Of a DNA stretch of 64,000 bases, positions 11,012 through 20,597 are shown piece by piece. How positions within the stretch are numbered: the first letter of the stretch is position 1; the number at the start of each line of letters is the position of its first letter. The DNA lies in NCBI RefSeq assembly GCF_031085175.1, contig NZ_JAVHUY010000002.1:186001-250000 (forward strand), in the 5' to 3' direction. The position numbers were made by a program, and so were the translations under genes. This DNA is from Phytohabitans maris (lineage in GTDB: Bacteria > Actinomycetota > Actinomycetes > Mycobacteriales > Micromonosporaceae). The notes beneath the pieces were generated by a model that was given only the letters and a program-made list of their open reading frames with translations, was not told the origin of the DNA and did no database searches.

Positions 11012-11920
11012 CTACACGGTGGTCGTGGTGCTCACCGCGGCCGGGAGCAGGGAGTCGACCTCGGCGCTCGGCGGCGGCAGAGCACCGGGGCGGGCGCAGA
11101 CGGCGGCCGCGGTCGCGCTGGCGTACCGCAACGCGCGGGTGACCGACTCCGGCGTCAGGTCACCGCCGAGATGCCCGAGCAGGCCGGTGGTGAAGGCATC
11201 CCCGGCGCCGACCGTGTCGGCCACCGTGACGGGCGGCGCGGCACAGACCGTCACGAGCCCATCGTGTACGGCGATCGCGCCCTCGCCGCCCCGGGTCACC
11301 ACGACCAAGCGGGGACCCAGCGCCGCCCACCGCCGGGCCACCACGAGATCCGGCTCGCCCGGGCAGAGCCAGCGCAGGTCCTCGTCGCTCACCTTGACCA
11401 CGTCCGCCGCCCGCACGATCTCCTCGACCCGGGCGAGCGCGCCGGCCCGCTCGCCGACGAGCGCGGGGCGGATGTTCGGGTCGTACGACACCAGCGCGCC
11501 GGCCCGTTTCGCCGCCTCGACCACCGCCAGGGCCGACGCGTCGCCGGGTGCGACCGCGGTGGCGAGGGAGCCGGTGTGCACGCAGTCGACGCCGGTGAGG
11601 TCGGGTTTGCCCTGGTACGCCCAGGTGAAGCGGAAGTCATAGGTGGCCCCGCCGGCCTTGTCCACCCGCGCGAACGCGACGCTGGTGGCCGGCGTCTCGA
11701 CGAGCTCGCCGAGCGCGACACCGTACGCCTCCAGGTGGCCGCGGAGCAGCCCGCCGAACAGGTCGGTGCCCACCTCGCTGGCGAACCGCACCTCGTGCCC
11801 GCCGGCGGCCAGCCCGACCGCCACGTTGAGCGGGCTCCCGCCCGGCGTGGCGGCAAAACTCCACGAGCCGCCACGGCTGATCAGGTCGACCAGACTCTCC
11901 CCCACCACCAGGAACGCCAC
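11012..11920 (-). CDS. PfkB-family sugar kinase (fructokinase-like)
   Basis: ATP-dependent carbohydrate kinase of the ribokinase/PfkB family, about 302 residues. N-terminal strand [12 protein letters not shown], the glycine-rich [12 protein letters not shown] substrate loop, and the C-terminal signature [18 protein letters not shown] with the catalytic aspartate are all present. Most like fructokinases, but the sugar cannot be fixed from sequence. The start is uncertain: GTG 11920 gives the usual short lead before VVGE, whereas GTG 11938 would abut the divergent gene at 11939. Neither has a ribosome site, so a leaderless mRNA is possible. It lies 54 bases upstream of nuoC on the same strand. 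Confidence 0.85.
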   Translation of the reverse strand: MAFLVVGESLVDLISRGGSWSFAATPGGSPLNVAVGLAAGGHEVRFASEVGTDLFGGLLRGHLEAYGVALGELVETPATSVAFARVDKAGGATYDFRFTWAYQGKPDLTGVDCVHTGSLATAVAPGDASALAVVEAAKRAGALVSYDPNIRPALVGERAGALARVEEIVRAADVVKVSDEDLRWLCPGEPDLVVARRWAALGPRLVVVTRGGEGAIAVHDGLVTVCAAPPVTVADTVGAGDAFTTGLLGHLGGDLTPESVTRALRYASATAAAVCARPGALPPPSAEVDSLLPAAVSTTTTV

Positions 11921-11938
11921 GAGCGTAAGGATAGGCAC

Positions 11939-12910
11939 ATGACCGCGACGCCATCGCTGCCCGTCATCGACATATCCGCGCCCGGTGACGGCCCGGTTCG
12001 GGAGATCGAGGCGGCCTGCCGCGACACCGGCTTCTTCTACGTCACCGGGCACGGGGTACCGCCCCGGCTGCTCGCCGAGCTCGACGCGGTGAGCCGGGCG
12101 TTCTTCGCGCTGCCCGAGGCGGAGAAGATGCGGATCTCGATGGAGCGCGGCGGCCGGGCGTGGCGCGGGTACTTTCCGGTGGGCGGCGAGCTGACCTCGG
12201 GCCGGCCGGACCTCAAGGAGGGTGTCTATTTCGGCACCGAGCTGCCCGACGACCACCCGCGGGTGCGCGCCGGGCTGCCGCTGCACGGGCACAACCTCTT
12301 CCCGGAACGGGTACCGGCGCTGCGCCCGGCCGTACTGTCCTACCTGGACGCGCTCACCGGCGTGGCCCAGGCGGTGCTGCGGCTGGTGGCCCGCGCCCTC
12401 GACCTGCCCGGCGACTACTTCGCGTCCGGCTACACGGCCGAGCCCACCGTCCTCTTCCGGATCTTCCACTACCCGCCGTCGCCGCCGGACAGCGACGACT
12501 GGGGTGTCGGCGAGCACACCGACTACGGCCTGCTCACGCTCCTGGCCCAGGACGGCAACGGCGGCCTGCAGGTGCGTACGCCGGGCGGCTGGATCGACGC
12601 GCCACCACTGGCCGGCACGTTCGTCTGCAACATCGGCGACATGCTGGAACGGCTCACCGACGGCTGGTACCGCTCGACACTGCACCGGGTGCGCAACGTG
12701 AGCGGCCGCGACCGCCTGTCGTACCCGTTCTTCTTCGATCCGGACTTCACCGCCGAGGTGCCGGCGCTCCCGGCGGCGGCCCGGACCACCGCGGCGGGCG
12801 AGCCTCGCTGGGACGGGGAGGATCCACGGGCGTTCGAGGGTACGTACGGCGACTACCTGCTGAGGAAGGTGTCGAAGGTGTTTCCGCAGCTCTCCGGCGA
12901 GGTGCTCTGA
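11939..12910 (+). CDS. 2-oxoglutarate/Fe(II) oxygenase, isopenicillin N synthase family
   Basis: A 323-residue non-haem iron dioxygenase of the isopenicillin-N-synthase-like group. The N-terminal DIOX_N region has [11 protein letters not shown], and the jelly-roll core shows the iron ligands HTD (in [12 protein letters not shown]) and a later histidine in STLHRVRN, with the 2-oxoglutarate-binding pair in RLSYPFF. AAGGA sits seven bases before the ATG. It is transcribed divergently from the sugar kinase with essentially no spacer. The substrate is unknown; there is no antibiotic cluster beside it, so a general metabolic or ethylene-forming-like role is equally possible. Confidence 0.88.
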   Translation: MTATPSLPVIDISAPGDGPVREIEAACRDTGFFYVTGHGVPPRLLAELDAVSRAFFALPEAEKMRISMERGGRAWRGYFPVGGELTSGRPDLKEGVYFGTELPDDHPRVRAGLPLHGHNLFPERVPALRPAVLSYLDALTGVAQAVLRLVARALDLPGDYFASGYTAEPTVLFRIFHYPPSPPDSDDWGVGEHTDYGLLTLLAQDGNGGLQVRTPGGWIDAPPLAGTFVCNIGDMLERLTDGWYRSTLHRVRNVSGRDRLSYPFFFDPDFTAEVPALPAAARTTAAGEPRWDGEDPRAFEGTYGDYLLRKVSKVFPQLSGEVL

Positions 12911-13022
12911 AGCCCCCGCTCGTGGGTGCCCAGTCGGCGCCGTCACGGCTGTCGACCGTCCACCCCAGCGCCGACGCGACTGCCAGCGCGGCGAAGAACC
13001 CGGCGAGTACCAGAAGGTCCAT
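12747..13022 (-). CDS. small single-helix membrane protein
   Basis: A 91-codon frame starting with ATG 13022, two bases after the stop of the upstream MarR-GNAT gene, so probably coupled to it. The first 20 residues form one membrane helix ([20 protein letters not shown]), followed by [17 protein letters not shown], a pattern I recognise from short actinomycete proteins of about 45-60 residues. From about residue 38 onward the frame is antisense to the 2-oxoglutarate oxygenase 3' end and looks like composition-driven read-on. The functional protein may thus be shorter or the stop may have been lost. No function known. Confidence 0.5.
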   Translation of the reverse strand: MDLLVLAGFFAALAVASALGWTVDSRDGADWAPTSGGFRAPRRRAAETPSTPSSAGSRRTYPRTPVDPPRPSEARPPRWSGPPPGAPAPRR

Positions 13023-13024
13023 GG

Positions 13025-13936
13025 CTACAGGTCCCGCGACCAGATCTCTTCGACCATGTCGTGGCCGAAGGCCCGCGACTTCTTCTCCTCGTCGAGCGTG
13101 AAGCCCTGCCGCTGGTAGATGCGGTGTGCGTCGACGGTCGCGTCATACGTCCACAGCATGATCCGCTCGTAGCCGGCGCGGCGGGCGAAGCGCAGGCACT
13201 CCTCGACCAGCCGGCCACCCACGCCCATCCCCCGCGCGGCCGGCTCGACCAGCAGCAGCCGGAGCTGGGCGGTGGTGTCGTCGCGGCGCACGCAGAGCAC
13301 GCAGCCGACCGGGGCGCCGTCGACCTCGGCGATCCACGCCGCCTCGCGCCGCGGGTCGTGGTCCGCCGCGTAGTCGGCGACGACGCGGGCCACCAGCGCC
13401 TCGAAGGACTCGTCCCACCCGAACTCGCGCGCGTAGATCGCGCCGTGCCGCTGCACGACCCAGCCCAGGTCGCCCGGGGCCGGCGGGCGGAGGACCACCA
13501 TGCCGGCCGGCGCCTGCCCGCCGAGCAGCGCGCGGATCGTGCCCATCGCGCCGAGCAGCCGCCGCTGGTCGACCTCGCCCAGACCGCCGATCAGCTCGGC
13601 GATCTCGGCGTCGCTGCGGCGGTCGAGGTCGGCCTGCAGGTCGCGGCCGGCGCCGGTCAGCTCGATCACCTGCCGCCGGGCGTCCGCCGCCGATCGGGAG
13701 CGCCGCACCAGGCCGTCGGCCTCGAACCGGGCCAGGATGCGGCTCAGGTAGCCGGCGTCGAGGCCGAGCACGCGGCGCAGGTCGACCACCTCGGCGGCGG
13801 CGCCGTGCGCGAGCTCGAAGAGGACCCGCGCCTCGGTCAGCGTGTATGGCGAGCTCAGCAGCCCCTCCTGGAGCACGCCGATCACGCCGGTGTAGAAGCG
13901 GTTGAACGCGCGCACATCCGCCACCGGGTCGCTCAT
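13025..13936 (-). CDS. MarR-type regulator fused to GNAT acetyltransferase
   Basis: A 303-residue two-domain protein. Residues 1-150 are a winged-helix MarR domain (DVRAFNRFYTGVIGVL, LSRILARFEADGLVRR, ADARRQVIELT). Residues 155-303 are a GNAT acetyltransferase with the acetyl-CoA loop LVEPAARGMGVGGRLVEEC and the late motif YERIMLWTYDATVDAHRIYQRQGF. Start ATG 13936 has GAGGTG six bases upstream. This fusion is widespread in actinobacteria; targets are unknown. It lies back-to-back with the dehydrogenase gene at 14010, with a 73-base shared promoter region. Confidence 0.9.
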   Translation of the reverse strand: MSDPVADVRAFNRFYTGVIGVLQEGLLSSPYTLTEARVLFELAHGAAAEVVDLRRVLGLDAGYLSRILARFEADGLVRRSRSAADARRQVIELTGAGRDLQADLDRRSDAEIAELIGGLGEVDQRRLLGAMGTIRALLGGQAPAGMVVLRPPAPGDLGWVVQRHGAIYAREFGWDESFEALVARVVADYAADHDPRREAAWIAEVDGAPVGCVLCVRRDDTTAQLRLLLVEPAARGMGVGGRLVEECLRFARRAGYERIMLWTYDATVDAHRIYQRQGFTLDEEKKSRAFGHDMVEEIWSRDL

Positions 13937-14009
13937 TGCCCACCTCAACTAATCCTTTGACTCCGTCAACTATCTCGTGGTCCTGCGCCGAGCGCAAGAG
14001 GCGTCGAGA

Positions 14010-15059
14010 ATGACCCGCATGCGGGCAGTCACCGTCACCCCGGGCACCAAGGACTCGCTGCGACTCGTCGACGACGCACCAGAGCCCCTCGAGGAGGAGG
14101 GGCCGGTGCTGGTCGAGGCGCTGGCCGTCGGCGTCTGTGCCACCGACCGCGAGATCATCGCGGCGGAGTACGGCGAAGCGCCGCCCGGCGACGAGATGCT
14201 GATCCTCGGCCACGAGTCGCTGGGGCGGGTGCTGGAGGACCCGACCGGCACGTTCCAGGCGGGCGACCTGGTCGCCGGCATCGTCCGCCACCCCGACCCG
14301 GTGCCCTGCCCCAACTGCGCGGTCGGCGAGTGGGACATGTGCCGCAACGGGCTGTACACCGAGTGCGGGATCAAGGCGCGGCACGGGTTCGCCCGCGAGC
14401 GGTGGCGGGTCGAGCCGGACTTCGCGGTGCCGCTCGACCCGGCCCTCTCCGAGGTCGGCGTGCTGCTCGAACCGACCAGCATCGTGGCCAAGGCCTGGGA
14501 GCACATCGCCGCGGTGGGTGCCCGCGCGCACTGGGAGCCGCAGAGCGTACTGGTCACCGGCGCCGGCCCGATCGGCCTGCTCGCCGCCCTGCTCGCCACC
14601 CAGCGGGGGCTGACCGTGCACATCCTCGATCGGGCCACGGACGGGCCGAAGCCGGCGCTCGCCGCCCGGCTCGGCGCGACGTACCACACCGGGCAGGTCA
14701 AGGATCTCGACTTCGAGCCGGACGTCGTCGTGGAGTGCACCGGGGCGCCGCCGGTGGTGGTGCAGGTGATCGACAAGGTCGGGCGGGACGGCGTGGTGTG
14801 CCTGACCGGCGTCTCGGCGATCGGCGGGCAGGTCGCCATCGACGCCGGCGCGCTGGCCCGGGCCGTCGTGCTGGAAAACAACGTGGTCTTCGGCTCGGTC
14901 AACGCCAACCACCGCCACTGGCAGGCGGCCGCCGACGCGCTGTGCGACGCCGACCGCGGCTGGCTGGGCGACCTGATCACGCGCCGCGTCCCGGTGGACG
15001 GCTACGCCGAGGCGTACGCCCCCCGGGACGGGGACATCAAGGTGGTTCTAGGGTTCTAG
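14010..15059 (+). CDS. zinc-dependent medium-chain dehydrogenase, glucose 1-dehydrogenase type
   Basis: A 349-residue medium-chain dehydrogenase. The catalytic zinc region shows GVCATDREI and ILGHESLGRV, the structural-zinc lobe has CPNCAVGEWDMC, and the nucleotide fold has VTGAGPIGLLAALLA. The C-terminal NVVFGSVNANHRHW is characteristic of the glucose 1-dehydrogenase subgroup (oxidation of D-glucose or related aldoses with NAD(P)). The start ATG 14010 follows GAGG by eight bases; the longer frame from 13977 lacks a site. Its last 12 bases overlap the convergent dehydrogenase gene. Confidence 0.88.
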   Translation: MTRMRAVTVTPGTKDSLRLVDDAPEPLEEEGPVLVEALAVGVCATDREIIAAEYGEAPPGDEMLILGHESLGRVLEDPTGTFQAGDLVAGIVRHPDPVPCPNCAVGEWDMCRNGLYTECGIKARHGFARERWRVEPDFAVPLDPALSEVGVLLEPTSIVAKAWEHIAAVGARAHWEPQSVLVTGAGPIGLLAALLATQRGLTVHILDRATDGPKPALAARLGATYHTGQVKDLDFEPDVVVECTGAPPVVVQVIDKVGRDGVVCLTGVSAIGGQVAIDAGALARAVVLENNVVFGSVNANHRHWQAAADALCDADRGWLGDLITRRVPVDGYAEAYAPRDGDIKVVLGF

Positions 15060-16034
15060 AACGATCTTGCCGACCACCGCGCGGTCGTCAAGCATCCGCA
15101 GCGCCTTGGGCGCCTCGGCCAGCGGCAGCCGGGCGGCCACCCGCGGCTGGAGCTCGCCCGCGCGGAGCAGGCCGATGACCGTGGCGAGGTCCTCGTCGAA
15201 GTGGTTGCGGTGGTTGATCGAGTAGAACCGGCCGCGCCGGCCGTTGGGCAGCAGTGACCACCAGAGCAGGCGCCCCATCGTGCTCACGTACGGCGCCATC
15301 CGCCAGCCGGTGTCGTCGAGGGTGGCGGCGCTGCCGTACACGATCAGGACGCCGCCGCGGCCGAGCATCGCCCACGACCGCTTGAGGCCGGGGCCGGCGG
15401 CGTGGTCGAAGACGGCCGCCACCCCACCGGGCGCGTGCTGGCGCACCTTCTCCACCAGCAGCGGGTCGCGGTAGTCGAGCGGGATCGCGCCCATCTCCCG
15501 CACCTGGTCGTGCTTGCCGGGCGAGGCGGTGCCGATCACCCGCGCGCCGGCCCGCAGGGCGAGCCGGACCAGCAGCGTCCCCACGCCGCCGGCCGCGCCG
15601 TGCACCAGCACCGTCTGGCCGGCGGCCACCTTGGCCACGCGATGGACCATCTGGTACGCCGTGACACCGTTCGTGACCAGCGCGACGACCTCGGCGGCAT
15701 CCAGGTCCGGGGGAACGGGCACCAGGTGCGCGGCGGGCAGCACCACCCGCTCGGCCCACGCACCGGTGCGGGTCATCCCGGCGACCCGGCCGCCGAGCGC
15801 GACGCCCGGTCCGGCCGCCTCCACCTCGCCGACCAGGTCGTAACCGGGGACGAACGGAAACTTCGGCTGGGCGTAGTAGCGCCCGCGCAGCATCTGCACC
15901 TCGGCGAACGCGACGCCGGTCGCCTCCACTTTGACCCGCACCTGGCCGGGGCCGGGCTCGGGCAGGTCGCGCTCGGCGAACTCCAGCACCTCGGGACCGC
16001 CGGCGTGGGGCATGACCACCTGAGTCGTCTTCAT
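15048..16034 (-). CDS. medium-chain quinone oxidoreductase-like dehydrogenase
   Basis: A 328-residue zinc-free medium-chain reductase related to quinone oxidoreductase/VAT-1. It has FVPGYDLVGEV, the cofactor loop VLVHGAAGGVGTLLVRLA (GGVG favours NADPH), and the C-terminal DDRAVVGKIVLEP. No CxxC structural-zinc lobe is present. It is transcribed divergently from a TetR regulator, with a palindromic operator between them, so it is very likely the TetR target. Probable role is reduction of quinones or reactive enones; substrate not known. Confidence 0.88.
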   Translation of the reverse strand: MKTTQVVMPHAGGPEVLEFAERDLPEPGPGQVRVKVEATGVAFAEVQMLRGRYYAQPKFPFVPGYDLVGEVEAAGPGVALGGRVAGMTRTGAWAERVVLPAAHLVPVPPDLDAAEVVALVTNGVTAYQMVHRVAKVAAGQTVLVHGAAGGVGTLLVRLALRAGARVIGTASPGKHDQVREMGAIPLDYRDPLLVEKVRQHAPGGVAAVFDHAAGPGLKRSWAMLGRGGVLIVYGSAATLDDTGWRMAPYVSTMGRLLWWSLLPNGRRGRFYSINHRNHFDEDLATVIGLLRAGELQPRVAARLPLAEAPKALRMLDDRAVVGKIVLEP

Positions 16035-16072
16035 AGTTAGATCCTCTCCCTAGAGTTAGAAGATGTTGAGTT

Positions 16073-16089
16073 AGTTAGAAGCTCTAACT
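16073..16089. promoter_or_regulatory. TetR-type palindromic operator
   Basis: The gap between the divergent reductase (start 16034) and TetR gene (start 16108) contains the perfect inverted repeat AGTTAGA-AGC-TCTAACT. A further GAGTTAGA half-site lies at 16053-16060 and another GTTAGA at 16093-16098. This A/T-rich cluster stands out in very GC-rich surroundings and is placed to repress both genes. Confidence 0.7.
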
Positions 16090-16107
16090 CAGGTTAGACT
16101 CTCGTAC

Positions 16108-16779
16108 GTGGAAACCGCAACCCGCCGGGAGAGACTCCGAGCACAGACCCGCGAGGAGGCGAAGGCGGCGGCCCTACGGCAGATCGCCGCCGCCGGGCCG
16201 CACTCGCTGTCGCTGAACGCCATCGGCAAGGAGCTCGGGATGACCGGGCCGGCCCTCTACCGGTACTTCGACGGGCGGGACGGGCTGCTCACCGAGCTGA
16301 TCAGCGACGGGTACCACGATCTGGCGGACGCGGTCGAGGCGGCCGGCGAGGCGGCGGCGGGGGCGGAGCCGGCCGACCGGATCCGGGCGCTCGCGCGGGC
16401 GTTCCGGAATTGGGCGATCGCCCAGCCACACCGGTACCTGCTGCTGTTCGGCACGCCGGTTCCCGGGTATCAGGCACCGGCGCACACGATCGAGGCGGCG
16501 ACCCGGACGCTGCAGGCGTTCCTCGAGCCGATCGCGGCGCTCGGTCCGGGCTCGCGGGCGGCGGTGCTGGAGGAGCAGCTCGCGGCGGGCCTGGCCGACC
16601 GGAGCCCGGACCACCCGTGGTCGGGGCCGGTGCTGCGGCTCGGCGTGAGCGGCTGGACCCGCATGCACGGCGTGGTCAGCCTGGAGGTGGAGGGGCACTT
16701 CGGCCCGATGGGGTTCGATCCCGGCCTCCTCTTCGAGGCCGAGATCGAATCGTTGATCGAGGAAGCGGCCTCCTCGTGA
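16108..16779 (+). CDS. TetR-family transcriptional regulator
   Basis: A 223-residue repressor. The N-terminal helix-turn-helix is clear (SLNAIGKELGMTGPALYRYF, residues about 36-55), with a C-terminal ligand domain of the WHG/TetR_C_13 type ending FDPGLLFEAEIESLIEE. It starts at GTG 16108. The divergent reductase and the palindrome in between suggest self-regulation and control of 15048-16034, released by an unknown electrophile or drug. The stop codon is the TGA of the TGATC inside the palindrome at 16770. Confidence 0.9.
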   Translation: METATRRERLRAQTREEAKAAALRQIAAAGPHSLSLNAIGKELGMTGPALYRYFDGRDGLLTELISDGYHDLADAVEAAGEAAAGAEPADRIRALARAFRNWAIAQPHRYLLLFGTPVPGYQAPAHTIEAATRTLQAFLEPIAALGPGSRAAVLEEQLAAGLADRSPDHPWSGPVLRLGVSGWTRMHGVVSLEVEGHFGPMGFDPGLLFEAEIESLIEEAASS

Positions 16780-16835
16780 TCGAAGCTCCCGTCAAGTCGT
16801 TCTAGCGACTTGGGAGGAGCTTCGATCACGAGGAG
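16770..16835. terminator. family 1 intergenic palindrome, copy 1
   Basis: A 30-bp imperfect stem (27 of 30 paired) with loop TTCTAG: left arm 16770-16799, right arm 16806-16835. Core sequence GTGATCGAAGCTCCC. It lies between the convergent TetR and DUF2252 genes and its left arm supplies the TetR stop codon. Related copies are at 40847 and 46219. Best read as a bidirectional terminator belonging to a dispersed repeat family. Confidence 0.85.
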
Positions 16836-16843
16836 AGGGCAGC

Positions 16844-18154
16844 TCAGAGGCCGGGTAGCTTCCCGTTGCGGAAGAGGTCCACGAAGATCTGGTGGTCCTG
16901 GCGGGCCCGGATGCCGTACTCGTGGGCGAAGTCGACCAGGTGCGCCACGAACCCCTCGGGGTCGCGGTCGACCGCCGCCACGATCGTCTCCTCCGTGGAG
17001 AAGTCGACCAGGTCGTGGCTGGACTCGTCGTCCGCGACCGAGTGCATGCGGGCCACCGCGCGGCCGAGGTCGGTCACCACGCCGGCCAGCTCGTCCGGCT
17101 CGTTCACGTCGGACCAGTCCAGGTCCGCGGCGTACGGCGACACCTCCGCGACCAGCTGGCCCACACCCTGCAGCTCGGTGAAGCCCAGCCAGGGGTCGGC
17201 GTGCGCCTGGAGTGCCCGCTGCGACTCGGCCGTACGGTGCCCCTGGTGCCGGAAGTAGCCACGCACCTTCTCGTCGGCGATGTGGCGGGCGACGGCGGGC
17301 ACCTGGGCCTGCTTCATGTAGATGACGACGTCGTTCTCCAGCGCCTGGGTGTGCCCTTCGAGCAGCAGGTTGTACGAGGGCAGCCCCGCCGACCCGATGC
17401 CCACGCCCTTGCGCAGCACCACGTCCTTGATGTGCGCGGCGACCGGCCGCTGGGCCGCGGTGGCCTCGGGGAGCGTGGTGAGGTACCGCTCGAACGCGGC
17501 CACCACCGTCGCCCGCGTCTCGGCGTCGATCTCGTACACCCCGTCGCCGAGCGAAAACCGCCGCTCGTAGTTGTCGATCGTCGTCTGCTCCTTGAGCAGG
17601 TCGACCCGCGTGTTGAGGCGCGCCTGCTGGAGCACGGTGCGCAGGACGCCGTCCGCGTTCTCCAGCGTGATCGAGCCGATCGCGTCGTCACCCCCGGCGG
17701 CGATCGCGCGCAGCTCGGTGAGGTACGCGCTGGCGAACCGGGTCACCAGGTCGCTGATCACCGCGTCGGAGAGCGCCTTGGCGTACCCGATGAGGGCCAC
17801 GCTCGCCGAGAAGCGCTTGAGGTCCCACGAGAACGGCCCGACGTACGCCTCGTCGAAGTCGTTGACGTTGAAGACGAGCTGCCCCGACGAGTTCATGTAG
17901 GTGCCGAAGTTTTCCGCGTGCAGGTCACCGTGGATCCACACGCGGCTGGTCCACTCGTCCAGAAACCGCTGGTCGGCGAAGTCGCCGGTCATGTCCGCGT
18001 AGAAGAGGGCGGCACTGCCGCGGTAGAACGCGAACGGGGAGGCGGCCATCTTCCGAAACTTCCGCCGGAACGCCGCCGGGTCCAGCGCCATAAGCTCGCC
18101 GAACTCCGCCAGCAGCACGTCGACGATCTTGGCGGGACGCTGATCATTGCTCAT
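16844..18154 (-). CDS. DUF2252 protein (kinase-like fold)
   Basis: A 436-residue DUF2252 protein. The core has WIHGDLHAENFG followed about 20 residues later by FNVNDFDEAYVGPFSWDLKR, which resembles the catalytic and metal-binding loops of aminoglycoside-kinase-like (APH/ChoK) enzymes. The family is common in actinobacteria and has no settled function, so a small-molecule kinase is only an inference. ATG 18154 is chosen because the residues before it are not conserved. It follows proA by 34 bases on the same strand and may be read through from proBA. Confidence 0.85.
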   Translation of the reverse strand: MSNDQRPAKIVDVLLAEFGELMALDPAAFRRKFRKMAASPFAFYRGSAALFYADMTGDFADQRFLDEWTSRVWIHGDLHAENFGTYMNSSGQLVFNVNDFDEAYVGPFSWDLKRFSASVALIGYAKALSDAVISDLVTRFASAYLTELRAIAAGGDDAIGSITLENADGVLRTVLQQARLNTRVDLLKEQTTIDNYERRFSLGDGVYEIDAETRATVVAAFERYLTTLPEATAAQRPVAAHIKDVVLRKGVGIGSAGLPSYNLLLEGHTQALENDVVIYMKQAQVPAVARHIADEKVRGYFRHQGHRTAESQRALQAHADPWLGFTELQGVGQLVAEVSPYAADLDWSDVNEPDELAGVVTDLGRAVARMHSVADDESSHDLVDFSTEETIVAAVDRDPEGFVAHLVDFAHEYGIRARQDHQIFVDLFRNGKLPGL

Positions 18155-18188
18155 AGATCCGCAGGCTAGACCCGTCCCGCCAGCCCGG

Positions 18189-19433
18189 TTACCGCCGCAG
18201 GTGGGCGTCACCCGTTACGACGTACTTGGTGGAGGTCAGCTCGGGCAGGCCCATCGGACCGCGGGCGTGCAGCTTCTGGGTGGAGATGCCGATCTCGGCG
18301 CCGAAGCCGAACTCGCCGCCGTCGGTAAACCGGGTCGAGGCGTTGACCATCACCGCGGCCGCGTCCACCTGCGCCACGAACTCGCGGGAGGCCGCCACCG
18401 ACTCGGTGACGATGGCTTCGGTGTGCTGCGTGCCGTACCGGCGGATGTGCCGCACCGCGTCCCGCAGCGAGTCGACGACGGCGGCCGAGATGTCCGCGGA
18501 CAGGTACTCGGTGGCGAAGTCCTCCTCGGTCGCCGGCACCACCGCGGAGGAGTGGGCGGCGACCCGGGCGTCGCCGTGGACCGTGACGCCGGCCTCGGCG
18601 AACGCCGCCAGCATCCGGGGCAGGAACGCGTCCGCGACCGCGGCGTGCACCAGCAGCGACTCGGCGGTGTTGCAGGTGGAGAGGCGCTGGGTCTTGCTGT
18701 TCAGCACGATGGCGAGCGCCTTGTCGAGGTCGGCTGCCGCGTCCACGTACACGTGGCAGTTGCCCACGCCGGTCTCGATGACCGGGACCGTCGACTCCTC
18801 GACCACCGCCTTGATCAGCGATGCGCCGCCCCGGGGGATGAGGACGTCGACCAGGCCCCGGGCGCGCATCAGCTCCTTGACCGAGTCGCGGGTGGTGGCG
18901 TCGAGCAGTTGCACGGCGTCGGCGGGCAGGCCGACGCCCTCGACGGCGTCGCGGAGGACGGCGGTGAGCGCGGCGTTGGAGCGGGCGGCGGACGACGAGC
19001 CGCGCAGCAGCGCGGCGTTGCCGGACTTGAGGCAGATGCCGGCCGCGTCGACGGTGACGTTGGGGCGGCCCTCGTAGACGATGCCGACCACGCCGAACGG
19101 CACGCGGATCTGCCGCAGCTCAAGGCCGTTGGGGAGGGTGGAGCCGCGCACGACCTCGCCCACCGGGTCGGGCAGGGCGGCCATCTGGCGCAGCGCGTCG
19201 GCCATGGCGGCGACCCGCCCCTCGGTGAGGGAGAGGCGATCGACCATGGCCGCGGTCAGGCCACCTTCGCGGGCCGCTGCCACGTCCGCGGCGTTGGCGG
19301 TCAAGACCTCGGCGGTACGGGCCACCAGCGCGTCGGCCATCGCCAGCAGCGCGGCGTCCTTTGTGGCCCGGGTGGCGGTGCCCAGCGCGGTGGCCGCCTC
19401 GCGGGCCCGCTGTGCCTGCTCGTTGACGCTCAT
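18189..19433 (-). CDS. proA: glutamate-5-semialdehyde dehydrogenase (gamma-glutamyl phosphate reductase)
   Basis: Second step of proline synthesis: NADPH reduction of glutamyl-5-phosphate. A 414-residue aldehyde-dehydrogenase-fold enzyme with the catalytic cysteine in [14 protein letters not shown], substrate region [13 protein letters not shown], and [21 protein letters not shown] split across the C-terminal family signature. ATG 19433 has a GAAGGTGAG site. It follows proB by 15 bases, so the two form the proBA operon; in actinobacteria they are often apart from proC, which is not in this window. Confidence 0.97.
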   Translation of the reverse strand: MSVNEQAQRAREAATALGTATRATKDAALLAMADALVARTAEVLTANAADVAAAREGGLTAAMVDRLSLTEGRVAAMADALRQMAALPDPVGEVVRGSTLPNGLELRQIRVPFGVVGIVYEGRPNVTVDAAGICLKSGNAALLRGSSSAARSNAALTAVLRDAVEGVGLPADAVQLLDATTRDSVKELMRARGLVDVLIPRGGASLIKAVVEESTVPVIETGVGNCHVYVDAAADLDKALAIVLNSKTQRLSTCNTAESLLVHAAVADAFLPRMLAAFAEAGVTVHGDARVAAHSSAVVPATEEDFATEYLSADISAAVVDSLRDAVRHIRRYGTQHTEAIVTESVAASREFVAQVDAAAVMVNASTRFTDGGEFGFGAEIGISTQKLHARGPMGLPELTSTKYVVTGDAHLRR

Positions 19434-19448
19434 CGAAACTCTCACCTT

Positions 19449-20573
19449 CTACAGCAGGACCAGGTCGTCGCGGTGGACAACTTCACGCTCGTAGGCCGGG
19501 CCGAGCGCCGCGGCGAGTTCCACAGTGGAGCGGCCGAGCAGCGAGGGGAGCTCGACCGCGTCGTAGTTGACCAGCCCGCGGGCGACCGGCGCGCCCGACG
19601 AGTCGACCAGGTCGACCGGGTCGCCGGCGGTGAACGCACCGTCGACCGCGGTGATGCCGGCGGGCAGCAGCGACTTGCGCCGGGCCACGACGGCCTGCAC
19701 CGCGCCCGGGTCGAGGTGCAGCCGGCCGCGCGGCGAGGTGGCGTGGGCCAGCCAGAAGAGGCGGGCGGTCGGCCGCTGCCGTACCGGATGGAAGAGCGTG
19801 CCCACCTCCTCGCCGGCCAGGGCCGCGGGGGCGAGCGGGGCGGCGGTCAGGACCACCGGGATGCCGAATCCGGTGGCGATCCGCGCGGCCTCGACCTTCG
19901 TGATCATGCCGCCGGTGCCCACGCCGGCCTTGCCGGGGCGGCCCAGCGTGATGCCGTCGAGGTCGGCCTCGGCGCGCACGTCGCTGACCTTGCGGGTGTC
20001 CGGCCGGGCCGGGTCGCCGGTGTAGAGGGCGTCGACGTCGGTGAGGAGCACGAGCAGGTCGGCGTGGACCAGCGCGGCGACGAGCGCGGCCAGCCGGTCG
20101 TTGTCGCCGAAGCGGATCTCCTCGGTGGCGACCGTGTCGTTTTCGTTGACGATCGGCACGGCCCGCAGGTCGAGGAGCTTGCGCAGCGTTCGGTACGCGT
20201 TGCGGTAGTGCACGCGCCGGGTCACGTCGTCGACGGTCAGCAGCACCTGGCCGACGACGAGGCCGTGCCGGTCGAAGCTGGCCGCGTACCGCCCGATGAG
20301 CAGCCCCTGCCCCACGCTCGCCGCCGCCTGCTGGGTGGCCAGGTCGCGCGGTCGCCGCGGGATGGCGAGCGGGGCGAGGCCGGCGGCGATGGCGCCCGAG
20401 GAGACGAGCACGACCTCGCGGCCGCCGGCGCAGAGCCCGGCGAGCACGTCGGTGAGGGCGTCGACGCGCGCGGTGTCCAGCCCTCCCGCCGCCGTGGTCA
20501 GCGACGACGAGCCGATCTTGACGACGACGCGCCGGGCTGAGGTTACTGCTTCGCGCACCCAACCATTCTGCAT
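19449..20573 (-). CDS. proB: glutamate 5-kinase with PUA domain
   Basis: First, feedback-controlled step of proline synthesis. About 374 residues: amino-acid kinase domain (VVVKIGSSSLT, LVSSGAIAAGL, VNENDTVA, FGDNDRLAALVAA, GTGGMITKVEAA) and a C-terminal PUA domain (DPGAVQAVVARRKSLLPAGI onward). The exact start is uncertain: ATG 20573 and GTG 20558 are both plausible, the latter giving the common VREAVTSARRVV beginning. It is divergent from the alkyltransferase-like gene with only about 24 bases between. Confidence 0.95.
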   Translation of the reverse strand: MQNGWVREAVTSARRVVVKIGSSSLTTAAGGLDTARVDALTDVLAGLCAGGREVVLVSSGAIAAGLAPLAIPRRPRDLATQQAAASVGQGLLIGRYAASFDRHGLVVGQVLLTVDDVTRRVHYRNAYRTLRKLLDLRAVPIVNENDTVATEEIRFGDNDRLAALVAALVHADLLVLLTDVDALYTGDPARPDTRKVSDVRAEADLDGITLGRPGKAGVGTGGMITKVEAARIATGFGIPVVLTAAPLAPAALAGEEVGTLFHPVRQRPTARLFWLAHATSPRGRLHLDPGAVQAVVARRKSLLPAGITAVDGAFTAGDPVDLVDSSGAPVARGLVNYDAVELPSLLGRSTVELAAALGPAYEREVVHRDDLVLL

Positions 20574-20597
20574 AGGCTGTCGTTCCATGGCGCGTTG

